Shown here: piece after piece, positions 63,238 through 64,000 of the stretch
Numbering within the stretch: position 1 is the stretch's first letter
Layout of the letters: the number at the start of each line of letters is the position of its first letter
DNA from: Pseudomonadota bacterium
GTDB lineage: Bacteria > Pseudomonadota > Alphaproteobacteria > Rhizobiales > Phreatobacteraceae
DNA length: 64,000 nucleotides
Direction of reading: 5' to 3'
NCBI GenBank assembly: GCA_020161695.1
Contig: JAIUOO010000002.1
Location: forward strand, 248,001 to 312,000
Notes under the pieces: generated by a model
The model's database searches: none
Told to the model about the DNA's origin: nothing
What the model saw: only the letters and a program-made list of their open reading frames with translations
Position numbers and translations under genes: made by a program

Positions 63238-64000
63238 AGCCCGACGCCGCGGGCCTGGAGGCGCAGCCTGCCGCGGCGCTGTCCTTCGATCTGCGCGCCC
63301 TGCCCGCAGGCTTCATCGACGACCCGTTCCCGCTCTACCATGCGCTCAGGGAGCACGACCCCGTCAGGTTCATGCCGGACGGCTCGGTGTTCCTCACCCG
63401 CCACGCGGACCTCGAGGCGGTCTACAAGGACACGACGACCTACTCCTCGGACAAGAAGAGCGAGTTCGGCGCGAAATACGGGCAGAGCCCGCTTTTCGAG
63501 CATCACACGACCAGCCTCGTCTTCAACGATCCGCCGCTGCACACGCGCGTCCGCAAGATCCTCGCGGGCGCGCTCAACCCGCGCGCGGTCGCGAGCCTGG
63601 AAGCCGATGTCGAGGCGCTGGTCGACCGGTTGCTCGACGATCTGTCCGGCCGCGGCGAGGTCGACCTGATCGAGGATTTCGCCGCCGCCATTCCCATCGA
63701 GGTGATCGGCAACCTTCTCGCCGTTCCGCACGACGAACGCGAGCCCCTGCGCGACTGGTCGCTCGCCATTCTCGGCGCGCTGGAGCCGGTGCTGACCGAC
63801 GAGCAGATGCAGCGCGGCAATCACGCGGTCGCCGACTTCCTCGCCTATCTGGAGACCCTGGTCGCCCGTCGCCGCGCGGCCCCCGGTGATCCCGAGCGCG
63901 ACGTGCTGACCCGGCTGATCCAGGGCGAGGCCGACGGCGACCGGCTGACCGAGAGCGAACTGCTCCAGAACTGCATCTTCATCCTCAATGCCGGCCACGA
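63234..64000 (+). CDS. Cytochrome P450, 3' end outside the window
   Basis: An open reading frame that runs off the right edge. It starts at a GTG (63234) overlapping the hydrolase stop as GTGA. The encoded protein begins with DAAGLEAQPAAALSFDL and continues with GFIDDPFPLYHALREHDPVR, then FNDPPLHTRVRKILAGALNP (helix C region with the heme-propionate His/Arg) and ends at FILNAGHE, the start of the helix I oxygen-binding motif. The heme-binding Cys loop lies beyond the window, so integrity cannot be judged. Soluble bacterial class I P450 without membrane anchor; substrate unknown. No ferredoxin gene is visible. Confidence 0.88.
   Translation, partial: MKPDAAGLEAQPAAALSFDLRALPAGFIDDPFPLYHALREHDPVRFMPDGSVFLTRHADLEAVYKDTTTYSSDKKSEFGAKYGQSPLFEHHTTSLVFNDPPLHTRVRKILAGALNPRAVASLEADVEALVDRLLDDLSGRGEVDLIEDFAAAIPIEVIGNLLAVPHDEREPLRDWSLAILGALEPVLTDEQMQRGNHAVADFLAYLETLVARRRAAPGDPERDVLTRLIQGEADGDRLTESELLQNCIFILNAGH

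Overview
The window is 64 kb of high-GC, densely coded chromosome from an alphaproteobacterium, most likely of the order Hyphomicrobiales (Rhizobiales). The signs are a class I (archaeal-type) lysyl-tRNA synthetase, a PdhS-like PAS histidine kinase, the hisD / UPF0262 / low-molecular-weight phosphatase block, an Xre-RES pair, abundant acyl-CoA catabolism genes and GC-rich dispersed palindromes of a type common in that order. I cannot place it to genus. There are no rRNA or tRNA genes, no CRISPR array, no insertion sequence and no prophage that I can see. No stretch longer than 300 bases lacks a gene. Two genes run off the ends: the histidine kinase at the left and a cytochrome P450 at the right.

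Left part (1-19 kb): housekeeping and small regulatory genes. In order these are a histidine kinase, prmA, a hypothetical protein, uvrD, an L,D-transpeptidase with a clear terminator, hslO, a PaaI-type thioesterase, an orphan membrane glycosyltransferase, an orphan periplasmic solute-binding protein, an Xre-RES toxin-antitoxin pair, SRPBCC and VOC proteins, an AraC regulator translationally coupled to ogt, lysK, an S24/LexA-like repressor with a probable operator, a DUF952 protein, apaG and a TauE/SafE permease.

First catabolic island (19.1-33.7 kb): twelve minus-strand genes run in one direction. They are a pair of acyl-CoA dehydrogenases, MaoC hydratase, an MFE-type short-chain dehydrogenase (SDR), thiolase, a complete Liv-type ABC importer (binding protein, livH, livM, livG, livF), an APH-fold kinase and a second SDR. 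A CoA ligase and a TetR regulator are divergent, and a perfect operator-like palindrome lies in the shared promoter region. Together they read as import, CoA activation and beta-oxidation of one acid. The kinase plus SDR tail recalls the 4-hydroxyacyl-CoA kinase route (lva-type).

Middle (33.8-46.5 kb): HugZ-family protein, hisD-UPF0262-phosphatase, nitronate monooxygenase, a TPP enzyme-argE-obgE run, a low-GC HNH endonuclease gene that looks acquired, an Asp/Glu-racemase-family protein, a PepT-like peptidase and a YghU-type glutathione transferase.

Second catabolic island (46.5-58.4 kb): a soluble double-PAS chemoreceptor with an unusual AT-rich upstream region, then two acyl-CoA dehydrogenases with a two-hotdog hydratase between them. 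Divergent to these are an SDR, an HMG-CoA-synthase-like/DUF35 fusion whose usual active-site cysteine seems absent, and an SCP2-type thiolase. Two acyl-CoA synthetases converge on them across a 14-bp-arm palindrome.

Right end (58.6-64 kb): cysE, two small membrane proteins, maleylacetoacetate isomerase, a MarR regulator, and divergently a fumarylacetoacetate hydrolase coupled by a GTGA overlap to a P450. The marR/hydrolase gap carries a MarR-type inverted repeat. This is the lower half of an aromatic ring-cleavage pathway; no ring-cleavage dioxygenase is in the window.
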